From an uncultured Clostridia bacterium (lineage in GTDB: Bacteria; Bacillota; Clostridia; Christensenellales; UBA1242), in the NCBI GenBank assembly GCA_934747965.1, contig CAKVHI010000006.1, positions 23,550 to 87,549 on the forward strand: DNA of 64,000 bases, read 5' to 3'. Each line of letters starts with the position of its first letter. Position 1 is the first letter of the stretch. Below, one piece after another: positions 41,015-49,652 of this stretch. Below the pieces are notes generated by a model that saw nothing but the letters and a program-made list of their open reading frames with translations, did no database searches and had not been told where the DNA came from. The translations under genes were made by a program, and so were the position numbers.

Positions 41015-41106
41015 AAAGACTCCCAAATCTATTTAAGTATACCAAATGAAAATGATTTTGCCAAACAAAGTGTAATAATTTTTTAAAAAATTTAATAATT
41101 TATTGT

Positions 41107-41826
41107 ATGAAAAAAATTAATTTTAAAAAAAACTTGGAAGTTGTTGTTACCAATGCAATTTTGATAACACTGATTGTAGGAATGTTCTTTTTGGCTTTTA
41201 CTGGGGGTGTAAAGTCAGCTTTTGCAAATAAAACAAATCTCGAAGCAGTTTATAGAGGTAATGCTGAAAAAAATAATGTCAGTTTGATGATTAATGTTTA
41301 TTGGGGCACTGAATTTATTGAACCTATGCTTGAAGTTTTGAAAAATGAAGAAGTTAAAACTACTTTTTTTGTGGGAGGCACTTGGGCAAATTCTAACACA
41401 GAGATATTGCAGAAAATTGTAGAGGATGGTCATGAAATTGCGAATCATGGATATTATCACAAAGACCATAAATATTTGTCTGATGAGCGTAATCAGGAAG
41501 AAATTTACATAACACATAAATTGATAAAAGAACTTGTTAATGTTGAAATGAATTTATTTGCCCCTCCTAGCGGAAGTTATAATGCTAAAACCTTAGAAAT
41601 TGCCAATAACCTTGGATATAAAACTATTATGTGGACAAAAGACACAATAGATTGGCGAGATAAGGATAGTAGTTTGGCTTTTTCAAGAGCAACAAAAAAT
41701 CCAAAGAATGGCGACCTTATTTTGATGCATCCAACAGCACATACTTTGAAAGCCCTTCCTGAAATAATAAAATTTTATAAAGAAAAAGGTTTTAATTTGA
41801 CCACGGTTAGTGAAACAATAGCATAG
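41107..41826 (+). CDS. PdaB-like polysaccharide deacetylase, divergent active site
   Basis: A 239-residue protein with an N-terminal TM/signal helix (14-34) and a NodB-type deacetylase domain. The metal His pair is HGYYH (His114, His118). Other hallmarks are TTFFVGGTW, GHEIANHG, APPSGSY and GDLILMHP. The usual TFDD/TFDxxW motif reads MINVYWG, so the catalytic Asp is Asn63, and the RPP motif reads APP. These changes may be typical of a Clostridia subfamily. It is probably extracytoplasmic and acts on, or binds, peptidoglycan. No clear ribosome site. Confidence 0.82.
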   Translation: MKKINFKKNLEVVVTNAILITLIVGMFFLAFTGGVKSAFANKTNLEAVYRGNAEKNNVSLMINVYWGTEFIEPMLEVLKNEEVKTTFFVGGTWANSNTEILQKIVEDGHEIANHGYYHKDHKYLSDERNQEEIYITHKLIKELVNVEMNLFAPPSGSYNAKTLEIANNLGYKTIMWTKDTIDWRDKDSSLAFSRATKNPKNGDLILMHPTAHTLKALPEIIKFYKEKGFNLTTVSETIA

Positions 41827-42033
41827 TTTCAAAATTTTTGTAAAACTTAAAAATAAATTAAAGCATAATTTGTTATGAAATTTTGATTAAATTTGATATA
41901 ATATATTAACTTTTTAACTTTAAACCTTGAATGTGATATTTTGCTTTAAAAATAATTTGCAAAAAAGTTTTTTAAAGTTTAAAAATGTTTATAGAAAATA
42001 AAAATATATTTATACTATTTTTAAGAGGAAATT

Positions 42034-43305
42034 ATGATAAAATCAAAAACTATGCCAAGTGGCCTTACAGTCGCAGTAAATTCTATGAAAGGTTTTGAAG
42101 GTGTTTCGTTCAAAATGTTTGTATTTACAGGAAGTGCTTATGAAGATGATCCAAAAGATTATGGAATTAGCCATTTAATTGAACATATGTTTTTTAAGGG
42201 AACAAACAAGCGTTCTAGTTTTGACATTGTTAAAGAATTTGATGAATTTGGAATTCAATCAAATGCTTACACAAGCACAGAAACAACTTGTTACTACACT
42301 TATGGTACGGGCGAAAGTTTGGAAAAAAGTGTTGAAATTATGAGTGATATGTTTTTCAATTCAATTTTTGATAAAAAGGAACTTGAGCGTGAGAAAGAAG
42401 TTGTTGTTGAAGAAATTAAAATGTATCAAGATAAGCCCGATTCTGTGTGTGAAATGGCAATGAATTCATTATTTTTCGAAAACACTCCTTATGCTCATGA
42501 TATTGCAGGAGATATTGATGGGGTTAGAAAAATAACTCGTGAACAAATTTTAAATTACTTAAAAAAGAGATATACTCCAGAAAATATTATTTTAAGTTTT
42601 GCTGGCAACGTTAATTTTGAAAATGTTTTGAAGTTGACAGAAAAATATTTTGAGCAATTTTTTGACCAAAAAAATTTCAAACAAGATAATAAAACAAAAA
42701 ATGCTTGCAGTTTTAACATAAAAAAGAGTGCAAAAATTGTTGTTAAAGACACAAATCAGGCTCAACTTATGATTTCTTTTGTTTCTCCTAATAGGTTTGA
42801 AAGAAAACCGCTTATTGTAAATAATCTTTTAAGTTTCATGCTTGGTGGCTCTATGGGAAGCCGGCTTTTTCAAGAAGTGCGAGAAAAGTTGGGGCTTGTT
42901 TACACAATAAATTCTTTTAATGATGTGGCACAAATTTCGGGGATGTTTTCAATAAGTTTGGGAACAAGTTTAGATAAAGTGAAACTAGCGTTAAAGACAA
43001 TAAGAAGAGTTTTGAACGAGGTTTGTGAAAAAGGTTTTACGATTGAAGAATTAAATCACGCTAAAAACAGTTTAATTTCGTCAATAAAATTAAGGTCAGA
43101 CAGCCCTAGTGGAGAGGCAACTACTGTTGCAACTCAATTACGCTACAGAAAGAAAATTTGTTCAAAAAAGTCAATGATAAAAGAATATGAAAAAATAACC
43201 CTTGATGATATCAATATAAGTGCAAAAAAATTGTTTACAAAACCTTATTGCATTACAATGGTTGGAAATAGTAACAATTTTGATTTGATTAAAATTTTTG
43301 ATTAA
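42034..43305 (+). CDS. M16-family zinc peptidase (YmxG/insulinase-like)
   Basis: A 423-residue protein with the inverted zinc motif HLIEH (47-51: His47, Glu50, His51) and the downstream Glu in VVVEEIKMYQD (about 126). The domain order and the C-terminal R/Y region fit the processing-peptidase-like branch of M16. Usually cytoplasmic, with an unclear substrate. AGAGGAAA precedes the ATG. A leader of about 125 nt follows an extended -10 box (TGATATAAT at 41894-41902). Confidence 0.92.
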   Translation: MIKSKTMPSGLTVAVNSMKGFEGVSFKMFVFTGSAYEDDPKDYGISHLIEHMFFKGTNKRSSFDIVKEFDEFGIQSNAYTSTETTCYYTYGTGESLEKSVEIMSDMFFNSIFDKKELEREKEVVVEEIKMYQDKPDSVCEMAMNSLFFENTPYAHDIAGDIDGVRKITREQILNYLKKRYTPENIILSFAGNVNFENVLKLTEKYFEQFFDQKNFKQDNKTKNACSFNIKKSAKIVVKDTNQAQLMISFVSPNRFERKPLIVNNLLSFMLGGSMGSRLFQEVREKLGLVYTINSFNDVAQISGMFSISLGTSLDKVKLALKTIRRVLNEVCEKGFTIEELNHAKNSLISSIKLRSDSPSGEATTVATQLRYRKKICSKKSMIKEYEKITLDDINISAKKLFTKPYCITMVGNSNNFDLIKIFD

Positions 43306-43307
43306 TG

Positions 43308-43337
43308 AAAAACACAATTAAGTTTGTGTTTTTTTGT
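43308..43337 (+). terminator. Rho-independent terminator after the M16 gene
   Basis: Stem AAAAACACAA/TTGTGTTTTT (43308-43317 and 43324-43333) with a T-run. Confidence 0.85.
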
Positions 43338-43416
43338 TGAAAAAATTAGTAACTTAATTTTGTTAATTTCTTGTTGCTTTTGTTTAAATAAAAAAATTTT
43401 AAAATTTTTAAAAAAT

Positions 43417-43427
43417 TTGGCACTAAT
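43417..43427 (+). promoter_or_regulatory. TTGGCACTAAT element upstream of the hrcA promoter
   Basis: The 11-mer lies 2 nt upstream of the -35 box, the same sequence and position as at groS (19596-19606). Confidence 0.6.
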
Positions 43428-43429
43428 GG

Positions 43430-43458
43430 TTGACTTTGCTTAAAACTTAGCATATAAT
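43430..43458 (+). promoter_or_regulatory. Sigma-A promoter of the hrcA operon
   Basis: TTGACT (43430-43435), exactly 17 bp, TATAAT (43453-43458). Confidence 0.9.
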
Positions 43459-43462
43459 AGTG

Positions 43463-43489
43463 CTAGCAGTCTTGAAGCAAGAGTGCTAA
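43463..43489. promoter_or_regulatory. CIRCE operator (HrcA binding site)
   Basis: CTAGCAGTC-N9-GAGTGCTAA. The right half is a perfect CIRCE half and the left half matches 7 of 9 (consensus TTAGCACTC). It lies just after the -10 box, the usual place for HrcA repression of its own operon. Confidence 0.88.
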
Positions 43490-43505
43490 AATTTAAAAGG
43501 AATTT

Positions 43506-44624
43506 ATGGAAAGAGTAAATCTAACAGAAAGACGAAAAGAAATTTTGTTTTCATCAATCGAAGATTACATTCGTTTGGCGCTTCCAATAACAAGCTTGTC
43601 TGTTCAAACAAATCATCTTCATAATGTTAGCACGGCAACGCTCAGAAGCGAGCTTAACACGCTTGAAGCCATGGGGCTTTTAAAACAACTTCACACTTCA
43701 AGTGGAAGAGTTCCAACAAGCAAGGCGTATAGGGTTTATGTTGATGAAATTATGAAAGAAAACAAATTTAGCAAAAAAAAATTAAGCATAATTAAAGATT
43801 TGTTTTCTAAACGCTCTAATATGTTAAGTGATATAATAGGGCAGATTGCAAAAACGGTAAGCGAAATTACAAATTGTCCTACGGTTGTAAAACTTAATGG
43901 TTTTGACAATTTAATTGTTCAAAACATAAAGTTAATTCCGCTGATTGATAATTCAATTTTATTGTTAATTTCAACTCCTACGGGTGTGATTAATAATAAT
44001 ATTAAATTTGAAGGTGTTGTTTCTGAGCAAAACTGTGTGGATGCTAGCAATTTTTTAACCAACAAATTTATGGGTAAAACAATTTTTTGTATGTTAAAAA
44101 CAATGAAAAAGTTGGTTTCTACCCTAGATGATGAAATTAAAGAATATGAAAGTATTTTTAATGTTTTGATTGACGGATTGATTGATTTGTCGGAAAAAAA
44201 TTCTAAAGAATTTTCGGTTAGAGGAGCAACAAAACTTTTGCAAAATCCAGAATATTCAAATATTGACAATGCAAAAAAGGTGCTTGATGTTTTGGAAGAT
44301 GAAAAAAAACTTGACAAACTTTTTGATTGTGATTGTGCTGATGAAATTACTTTTTCGATTGGCGAAGAAAATAATAGTTTTGATTTAAACTCTTGTTCTG
44401 TAATAAAGGCTCAATACAATATTAACGGCAATGCCGTTGCGCAAATTGGTGTGATAGGTCCGGAAAGGATGGATTATGCTAAGATAGCAGGGGCATTAAA
44501 ATATATTGTTGATGAGATGAAAAATTTGAATAAACTTGAAAAGGAGGGTATTATTATGGATAAAAAATGTGATGGAAATTGCAATGGATGCAAAGGTTGC
44601 GACAATGGAAATGATGATGAATAA
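43506..44624 (+). CDS. hrcA: Heat-inducible transcription repressor HrcA with Cys-rich tail
   Basis: A 372-residue CIRCE-binding repressor of heat-shock genes. The N-terminal winged helix has RRKEILFSSIEDYIRLALPI and NVSTATLRSELNTLEAMGLL, then HTSSGRVPTSKAYR. The C-terminal GAF-like domain ends with VIGPERMDYAKIAGALKYIVDEM. After about residue 345 comes an unusual tail with C-x3-C-x2-C-x2-C. That tail is preceded by an internal Shine-Dalgarno sequence and an in-frame ATG at 44556. An AAAGGAAT ribosome site precedes the main ATG. First gene of hrcA-(small ORF)-grpE-dnaK-dnaJ. Confidence 0.93.
   Translation: MERVNLTERRKEILFSSIEDYIRLALPITSLSVQTNHLHNVSTATLRSELNTLEAMGLLKQLHTSSGRVPTSKAYRVYVDEIMKENKFSKKKLSIIKDLFSKRSNMLSDIIGQIAKTVSEITNCPTVVKLNGFDNLIVQNIKLIPLIDNSILLLISTPTGVINNNIKFEGVVSEQNCVDASNFLTNKFMGKTIFCMLKTMKKLVSTLDDEIKEYESIFNVLIDGLIDLSEKNSKEFSVRGATKLLQNPEYSNIDNAKKVLDVLEDEKKLDKLFDCDCADEITFSIGEENNSFDLNSCSVIKAQYNINGNAVAQIGVIGPERMDYAKIAGALKYIVDEMKNLNKLEKEGIIMDKKCDGNCNGCKGCDNGNDDE
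44556..44624 (+). CDS. Possible internal 22-aa Cys-rich peptide within hrcA 3' end
   Basis: Inside hrcA, AAGGAGGG (44541-44548) lies 7 nt before ATG 44556, which is in frame with hrcA (codon 351). Internal initiation would give a 22-residue peptide that starts MDKKCDGNCNGCKGC and ends in Asp/Asn/Glu residues, with four Cys in C-x3-C-x2-C-x2-C spacing that could bind a metal. The AAGGAGGG is as strong as any ribosome site in the window. Without it, this segment is simply a Cys-rich HrcA tail. Confidence 0.4.
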   Translation: MDKKCDGNCNGCKGCDNGNDDE

Positions 44625-44661
44625 TTAAATTCTAAATTGAAACTGATAAGGAAGAGAAATT

Positions 44662-44778
44662 ATGATTGAAGATTTTGATTTGATTTATAATTATAATCCG
44701 TGTGAAAATGACTATTCGTTAGAATATTTTGATGACTTTATCATAAATCTAGAGGATAACAAAAAAAATGATGATTAA
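44662..44778 (+). CDS. Small acidic ORF (38 aa) between hrcA and grpE
   Basis: An AAGGAAGAG ribosome site (about 44648-44656) precedes ATG 44662. The 38-residue product is very acidic and aromatic (begins MIEDFDLIYNYNPCENDYS). It fits between hrcA and grpE with 37 nt before and 11 nt after, as expected for a genuine operon member. No homologue is known to me. Confidence 0.55.
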   Translation: MIEDFDLIYNYNPCENDYSLEYFDDFIINLEDNKKNDD

Positions 44779-44789
44779 CGAGGGAAATT

Positions 44790-45377
44790 ATGACAAAAAA
44801 TTTTGACCAAAAAACTTTTAAAGAAAATTCTAAGCATGATTCTTATCATCATCATTCACAACACAAAAATTTTGAGCATAAAAACAATTTAGAAAGCAAA
44901 GAAGAAGATTGTATTGTGGATGAAAATGATAGCGTTGAAACTGAAAAAGTTGAAAATTGCAGAGAAGAAGAATTTAAAGAAACTTTACAACGTTTGCAAG
45001 CTGAGTTTGATAATTACAGAAAGCGAACAGATGCTAATATGATTAAGGTTAAAGAAGACGGAATTATTTTTGCAATTAACAAATTGCTTCCAGTTTTAGA
45101 TAGTTTTAAAAGTGCTAAAATGCTTGTTAAAGATGAAGAATTTTTAAAAAGTTTAGACCTTATTGAAAAACAATTTTTGGACGGACTTTTGGGACTTAAT
45201 GTTACCAAAATAGAGGCTGAAAATCAACAATTTAATCCTAATTTTCATAATGCGGTGATGATGGGAACAGACCCCGACAAACAAGACGATGAAATTTTGG
45301 AAGTTTTTCAAGATGGATATAAAATGGGCGACAGAGTGATAAGACATTCGGTTGTTAAAATAAACAAATTGTCTTAG
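44790..45377 (+). CDS. grpE: Nucleotide exchange factor GrpE
   Basis: 195-residue GrpE, which releases ADP from DnaK. The long N-terminal tail is His/Lys/Asn-rich and probably disordered (HHHSQHKNFEHK). The coiled coil carries LQRLQAEFDNYRKRTDANMIK, and the C-terminal beta domain has FNPNFHNAVMMG and VFQDGYKMGDRVIRHSVVKI. GAGGGAAA precedes the ATG. Confidence 0.95.
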   Translation: MTKNFDQKTFKENSKHDSYHHHSQHKNFEHKNNLESKEEDCIVDENDSVETEKVENCREEEFKETLQRLQAEFDNYRKRTDANMIKVKEDGIIFAINKLLPVLDSFKSAKMLVKDEEFLKSLDLIEKQFLDGLLGLNVTKIEAENQQFNPNFHNAVMMGTDPDKQDDEILEVFQDGYKMGDRVIRHSVVKINKLS

Positions 45378-45390
45378 ACTTATGCTTTAG

Positions 45391-45410
45391 TTATGCAAAA
45401 ATTTGCATAA
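45391..45410 (+). other. Hairpin in the grpE-dnaK gap
   Basis: TTATGCAAA/TTTGCATAA (45391-45399 and 45402-45410) is a 9-bp inverted repeat without a T-tract. It could mark an mRNA processing or stability site in the 135-nt grpE-dnaK gap. Confidence 0.4.
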
Positions 45411-45512
45411 AAAATTTAAAATGATTAACAAAATTGAATTATTATTCGATTTTATTAATAAATATTCAAATTTAATAGATTTGAAACAAAATGAAGGAGA
45501 TTTTATTTAATT

Positions 45513-47363
45513 ATGGGAAAAGTTATTGGTATTGACTTAGGAACAACAAACAGTTGCGTTGCAGTTATGGAAGGTGGAAAGCCAACAGTAATTGCAAATG
45601 CAGAGGGCGATAGAACAACCCCTAGTGTTGTTGGTTTTACAAAAGATGGAGAAAGACTTGTTGGTCAAGTTGCAAAACGACAAGCTGTTGCCAACAGTGA
45701 AAACACTGTTCTTTCTATTAAAAGAGAAATGGGAACAAATTATACAGTTAAACTTCAAGGAAAAGACTATACACCTCAAGAAATTTCTGCTATGATTCTT
45801 CAAAAATTAAAACAAGATGCAGAAAGTTATTTGGGAAGCAAAGTTACAGATGCAGTTATCACTGTTCCTGCTTACTTTACTGATAGTCAGCGTCAAGCAA
45901 CAAAGGATGCAGGCAAAATTGCTGGTTTAAATGTTTTAAGAATTATTAACGAACCAACTGCTGCAGCACTTGCATACGGGCTTGATAAAGGCGAAAATGC
46001 AAACCAAAAAATTTTGGTTTATGACCTTGGTGGTGGCACATTCGATGTTTCTATTTTGGAAATTGGCGATGGTGTGTTTGAAGTTTTGGCAACCGCTGGT
46101 AATAATAGGCTTGGTGGTGATGATTTTGATAACAGAATTATTGACCTTTTGGTTGAAGATTTCAAATCTAAAAACAATATTGATTTAAGAAATGACAAAA
46201 TGGCTATGCAAAGACTTAAAGAAGCTGCTGAAAAAGCAAAAATTGATTTAAGTGCTTCAACTAAAACTAATATCAATTTGCCTTATATCACTGCTGACAG
46301 CACAGGTCCAAAACATCTTGAATATGATTTGTCAAGAGCTAAATTTGACCAAATAACTGAAGATTTGGTTAAATCTACAATCACAAAAATGACTCAAGCC
46401 TTAGATGATGCAAAACTAAGCAAAAATGATATTAATAAAGTTATTCTTGTTGGTGGCTCAACTCGTATTCCTGCAGTTGTTGAAACTGTAAAAGAATTTA
46501 TGGGCAAAGAACCTTTCAAAGGTATTAACCCTGACGAATGTGTTGCTATTGGTGCCGCAATTCAAGGTGGCGTTTTGGCTGGCGAAGTTAAAGATGTTTT
46601 GCTTTTGGATGTAACTCCATTAAGTTTGGGTATTGAAACATTAGGCGGAGTGTTCACAAAATTAATTGAAAGAAACACAACTATTCCTACAAAGAAAAGT
46701 CAAATTTTCTCTACTGCTGTTGACAATCAACCAGGTGTTGATATTCATGTTCTTCAAGGTGAAAGAGAATTTGCTTCTGGAAACAAAACTTTAGGAAGAT
46801 TTAGTTTAACAGATATTCCACCTGCACCTCGTGGTGTTCCTCAAATTGAAGTTACTTTTGATATTGATGCAAATGGTATCGTTAAAGTTTCTGCAAAAGA
46901 TTTGGGAACTAACAAAGAACAAAACATAACTATTACTGCTTCTACAAATCTAAAAGAAGAAGATATTGACAAAGCGATTAAAGAAGCAGAACAATTTGCT
47001 GAGGAAGATAAAAAACGCAGAGAACTTGTTGATACAAAAAATAACGCTGACAACTTTGTATTCCAAATTGAAAAAATGCTTAAAGAAAACGGCGATAAAA
47101 TTAGTGAAGAAGATAAAACAAAATTAAATGCTGAAATTGAAGAAAGCAAAAAAGTTTTTGCTGGTGAAAATATTGATGAAATCAAAGCAGAACTTGAAAA
47201 ATTAACTCAAATTTCAAATGAAGTTTTCTCTAAACTTTACCAAAATGCTGGTGCTAACGCTGGTGCTGGTCAAAATGCTGGAAACAACCAAGGCGAAAAT
47301 CAAACAGGTAACAATGCTGGCGATAACATTGATGTTAAAGACGGCGATTATAAAACTGAATAG
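45513..47363 (+). CDS. dnaK: Molecular chaperone DnaK (Hsp70)
   Basis: 616-residue Hsp70. It has the ATPase motif GIDLGTTNSCVAV, VPAYFTDSQRQATKDAG, YDLGGGTFDVSIL, the VGGSTRIPAV signature, the linker DVLLLDVTPLSLGIET and a C-terminal Gly/Asn-rich tail ending in an acidic motif. AAGGAG (45494-45499) lies 13 nt before the ATG, an unusually long spacing. dnaJ follows after 8 nt. Confidence 0.98.
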   Translation: MGKVIGIDLGTTNSCVAVMEGGKPTVIANAEGDRTTPSVVGFTKDGERLVGQVAKRQAVANSENTVLSIKREMGTNYTVKLQGKDYTPQEISAMILQKLKQDAESYLGSKVTDAVITVPAYFTDSQRQATKDAGKIAGLNVLRIINEPTAAALAYGLDKGENANQKILVYDLGGGTFDVSILEIGDGVFEVLATAGNNRLGGDDFDNRIIDLLVEDFKSKNNIDLRNDKMAMQRLKEAAEKAKIDLSASTKTNINLPYITADSTGPKHLEYDLSRAKFDQITEDLVKSTITKMTQALDDAKLSKNDINKVILVGGSTRIPAVVETVKEFMGKEPFKGINPDECVAIGAAIQGGVLAGEVKDVLLLDVTPLSLGIETLGGVFTKLIERNTTIPTKKSQIFSTAVDNQPGVDIHVLQGEREFASGNKTLGRFSLTDIPPAPRGVPQIEVTFDIDANGIVKVSAKDLGTNKEQNITITASTNLKEEDIDKAIKEAEQFAEEDKKRRELVDTKNNADNFVFQIEKMLKENGDKISEEDKTKLNAEIEESKKVFAGENIDEIKAELEKLTQISNEVFSKLYQNAGANAGAGQNAGNNQGENQTGNNAGDNIDVKDGDYKTE

Positions 47364-47371
47364 GATTTATT

Positions 47372-48481
47372 ATGGCAAAAAATTATTATGAAACCTTAGG
47401 TGTTGATAAAAACGCTAGCAGTGATGAAATAAAATCGGCTTACAGAAAATTAGCAAAACAATATCATCCCGACCTTAATAAAAGCGAGGACGCAGCTACA
47501 AAATTTAAGGAAATTAACGAAGCCTACGAATGTCTTTCTGACCCTCAAAAAAAGGCTAATTATGACCAATTTGGCTCAAGTGAGGGTCCTCAAGGCTTCG
47601 GCTCTAATGCTGGTGGAGGCTTTTCTGGATTTGGCGGTTTTGAAGACATTTTTAATATGTTTTCTGGATTTGGTGGTAATGGCGCAAGGGCTAGTAGCAA
47701 AACTCAAGGTGAAGATATAAATGTAAGAATTAACATTTCGTTCAAGGAAGCGTGCCTTGGTGGGTCAAAATCAATTTCTATTAGCAGAATAGAATCGTGT
47801 GATGACTGCAAAGGGACTGGAGCAAAAAACGGAAAAGAATTTACTACTTGTTCATCTTGTGGCGGAACGGGTCAAGTTAAAAAAGTGCAAAATACATTGT
47901 TTGGTCAAATGGTTAATGTTACAACTTGTTCACAGTGCGGAGGAACTGGAAAAATTATCAAGGAAAAATGTTCTTCTTGCGGAGGAAAAGGTTATAACAA
48001 GCGAGCAAGGACTATGACCATAAATATTCCGGCTGGGGTTAATGATGGTCAAATTTTAACTTTAAGAAACGAGGGAAACTCTAGCCTAAATGGTGGACCT
48101 AATGGAAATTTGAATATTATCTTAACCGTTGGCACACATGAATTGCTAACAAGGAAAGATTGTAATCTTTACATTACAATTCCTATACCTTTTACGGTTG
48201 CAATGCTTGGCGGAGAAGTTAAAGTGCCTACTGTGAATGAAATTGTTGCTTTAAAAATACCAGAACTTACACAATCTGGCACAGTCTTTAAACTTAAAGG
48301 TAAAGGCGTTAAAATGTTAAGACGAGATTCTTATGGAGATTTGTTTGTTACAATTACAACGGAATTTCCAAAATCACTAGACAAAAAGACTAAAGATAGT
48401 TTGCAAGAAATTGCTTCAAATGTTAGTGATGGAAGTTATCAGAAATATCGTGATTATGTTTTGAAACTAAATAAACTTTAA
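47372..48481 (+). CDS. dnaJ: Molecular chaperone DnaJ (Hsp40)
   Basis: 369-residue type I J-protein that stimulates DnaK. The J domain contains YHPDLNK (HPD). A Gly/Phe-rich region follows, then four zinc motifs (CDDCKGTG, CSSCGGTG, CSQCGGTG and CSSCGGKG) and the C-terminal substrate-binding domains. Last gene of the hrcA operon, followed by a strong terminator. Confidence 0.97.
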   Translation: MAKNYYETLGVDKNASSDEIKSAYRKLAKQYHPDLNKSEDAATKFKEINEAYECLSDPQKKANYDQFGSSEGPQGFGSNAGGGFSGFGGFEDIFNMFSGFGGNGARASSKTQGEDINVRINISFKEACLGGSKSISISRIESCDDCKGTGAKNGKEFTTCSSCGGTGQVKKVQNTLFGQMVNVTTCSQCGGTGKIIKEKCSSCGGKGYNKRARTMTINIPAGVNDGQILTLRNEGNSSLNGGPNGNLNIILTVGTHELLTRKDCNLYITIPIPFTVAMLGGEVKVPTVNEIVALKIPELTQSGTVFKLKGKGVKMLRRDSYGDLFVTITTEFPKSLDKKTKDSLQEIASNVSDGSYQKYRDYVLKLNKL

Positions 48482-48505
48482 AAAAGACCCATGAGGGTCT
48501 TTTTT
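48481..48505 (+). terminator. Terminator of the hrcA-dnaJ operon
   Basis: Stem AAAAAGACCC/GGGTCTTTTT (48481-48490 and 48495-48504) with an ATGA loop. It begins at the last base of the dnaJ stop codon. Confidence 0.92.
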
Positions 48506-48569
48506 GTAAAATTTAATATTTTAGTTTACAAAAGTCGTTTAATTTTGTATAATATTAAAGAGGTAGAAT

Positions 48570-48824
48570 ATGGATATGTTTTTTCTTGTTCCAATAATTT
48601 TTGTTTCGGTATTTTTTGTTGTGTTTATTATAATTGCCGTTTTTGTGTTTAAAAACGCAAAAAGTAATATAAAAACTGCACAAAAAACTTTTCAAAATAT
48701 GCAAAATTTGAATGAAAAAGAAACAAAAAAAGACAAATCAAAAATTTGCGATTATTGTGGAAGTGCGATTGATAATACTGGGAAGTGTGAAAGTTGTGGG
48801 GCAACCAAAAAGATAGAAAAATAA
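48570..48824 (+). CDS. Single-TM zinc-ribbon protein
   Basis: An 84-residue protein with an N-terminal TM helix (about 5-28), a helical Lys/Gln-rich linker and a C-terminal zinc ribbon, ICDYCGSAIDN followed by GKCESCGA (two CxxC pairs). AGAGG lies upstream. Function is unknown. It is followed by a weak terminator. Confidence 0.7.
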   Translation: MDMFFLVPIIFVSVFFVVFIIIAVFVFKNAKSNIKTAQKTFQNMQNLNEKETKKDKSKICDYCGSAIDNTGKCESCGATKKIEK

Positions 48825-48845
48825 TAGTTAATGCTATTATTTTTT
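48820..48845 (+). terminator. Terminator overlapping the zinc-ribbon gene stop
   Basis: Stem AATAATAG/CTATTATT (48820-48827 and 48834-48841) with a T-run. AT-rich and therefore weaker. Confidence 0.6.
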
Positions 48846-48886
48846 TCTTTTTATGTTAAAAATATTGCTAATAACATCAAAAATGA

Positions 48887-48901
48887 TTATAATTTTTCTA
48901 T
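48887..48901 (+). promoter_or_regulatory. -10 box giving a leaderless rsmE mRNA
   Basis: TATAAT (48887-48892) ends 6 nt before ATG 48899. TTGCTA (48864-48869) lies 17 bp upstream as a possible -35. There is no Shine-Dalgarno sequence. Confidence 0.65.
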
Positions 48902-49652
48902 GGCTAGGAAATTTTTTATTGAAAGTGAAAAAAGTTTTGAATTAGGTCAGCAATTTAATGTTGATGGTTATGAATTCAATCATATAGTAAATGTCTTAAG
49001 ATACAACATCGGCGATGAAATTTGTGTTATAAACGGCTCGGGAACAGATTATTTTTGCAAAATTAAAGAAATTTGCAAAAAATATATTGTTTTAAAAGTT
49101 GTTGATATGAAAGATAATAACAGTGAAACTATTTCAAATGTTACGATGTTTCAAGCACTTGTGAAAGGAGAAAAATTTGAATTTATTATTCAAAAATTAA
49201 CAGAACTTGGAGTTAAAAATTTTGTTCCATTTGAAAGTGAATTTTGCCAAGTGAAAAAAAATACTACGAAGTTGGCAAGGCTTGAAAAAATTAGTATTGA
49301 GGCTTTGAAACAATGTGGAAGAAGCAAAAAAGTTGAAATAAGTGATATTTTGAGTTTTGATGAAATGATTGAAAAACTTAAAAATTTTGATAAAGTTATT
49401 TTTGCTTATGAAAAATCTAATGAAGAATTAAAAAAAGAGGATTTTTTTAATTGTGAAGGAAAACTTGTCAGTAATGTTGCAATCATTGTTGGAAGTGAAG
49501 GTGGCTTTAGTGAAAGAGAAAACGAGAAAATTTCTAAGTTAAATAATGTTAAGCAAGTGTCGTTAGGGAACAGAATTTTGAGGGCGGAAACTGCAAGTAT
49601 AAGTTTGACTAGTGTTGTTATGTTTTTGCTTAATGAGTGGGTGAAGAGATGA
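48899..49652 (+). CDS. rsmE: 16S rRNA (uracil-1498-N3)-methyltransferase RsmE
   Basis: A 250-residue SPOUT methyltransferase that modifies U1498 of 16S rRNA. Signatures are HIVNVLRYNIGDEI, the KGEKFEFIIQKLTELGV block, IIVGSEGGFSERE (knotted SAM site) and LGNRILRAETA. I choose ATG 48899 (MARKFF); an upstream in-frame ATG at 48831 lies before the -10 box. It is the first gene of rsmE-mtaB-mnmA and sits directly after the dnaJ region, as in many Bacillota. It overlaps mtaB by 4 nt. Confidence 0.94.

Noticed and set aside
48831..48898. Upstream start for rsmE
   Set aside because: It lies before the -10 box at 48887-48892. MARKFF at 48899 is the normal RsmE start.
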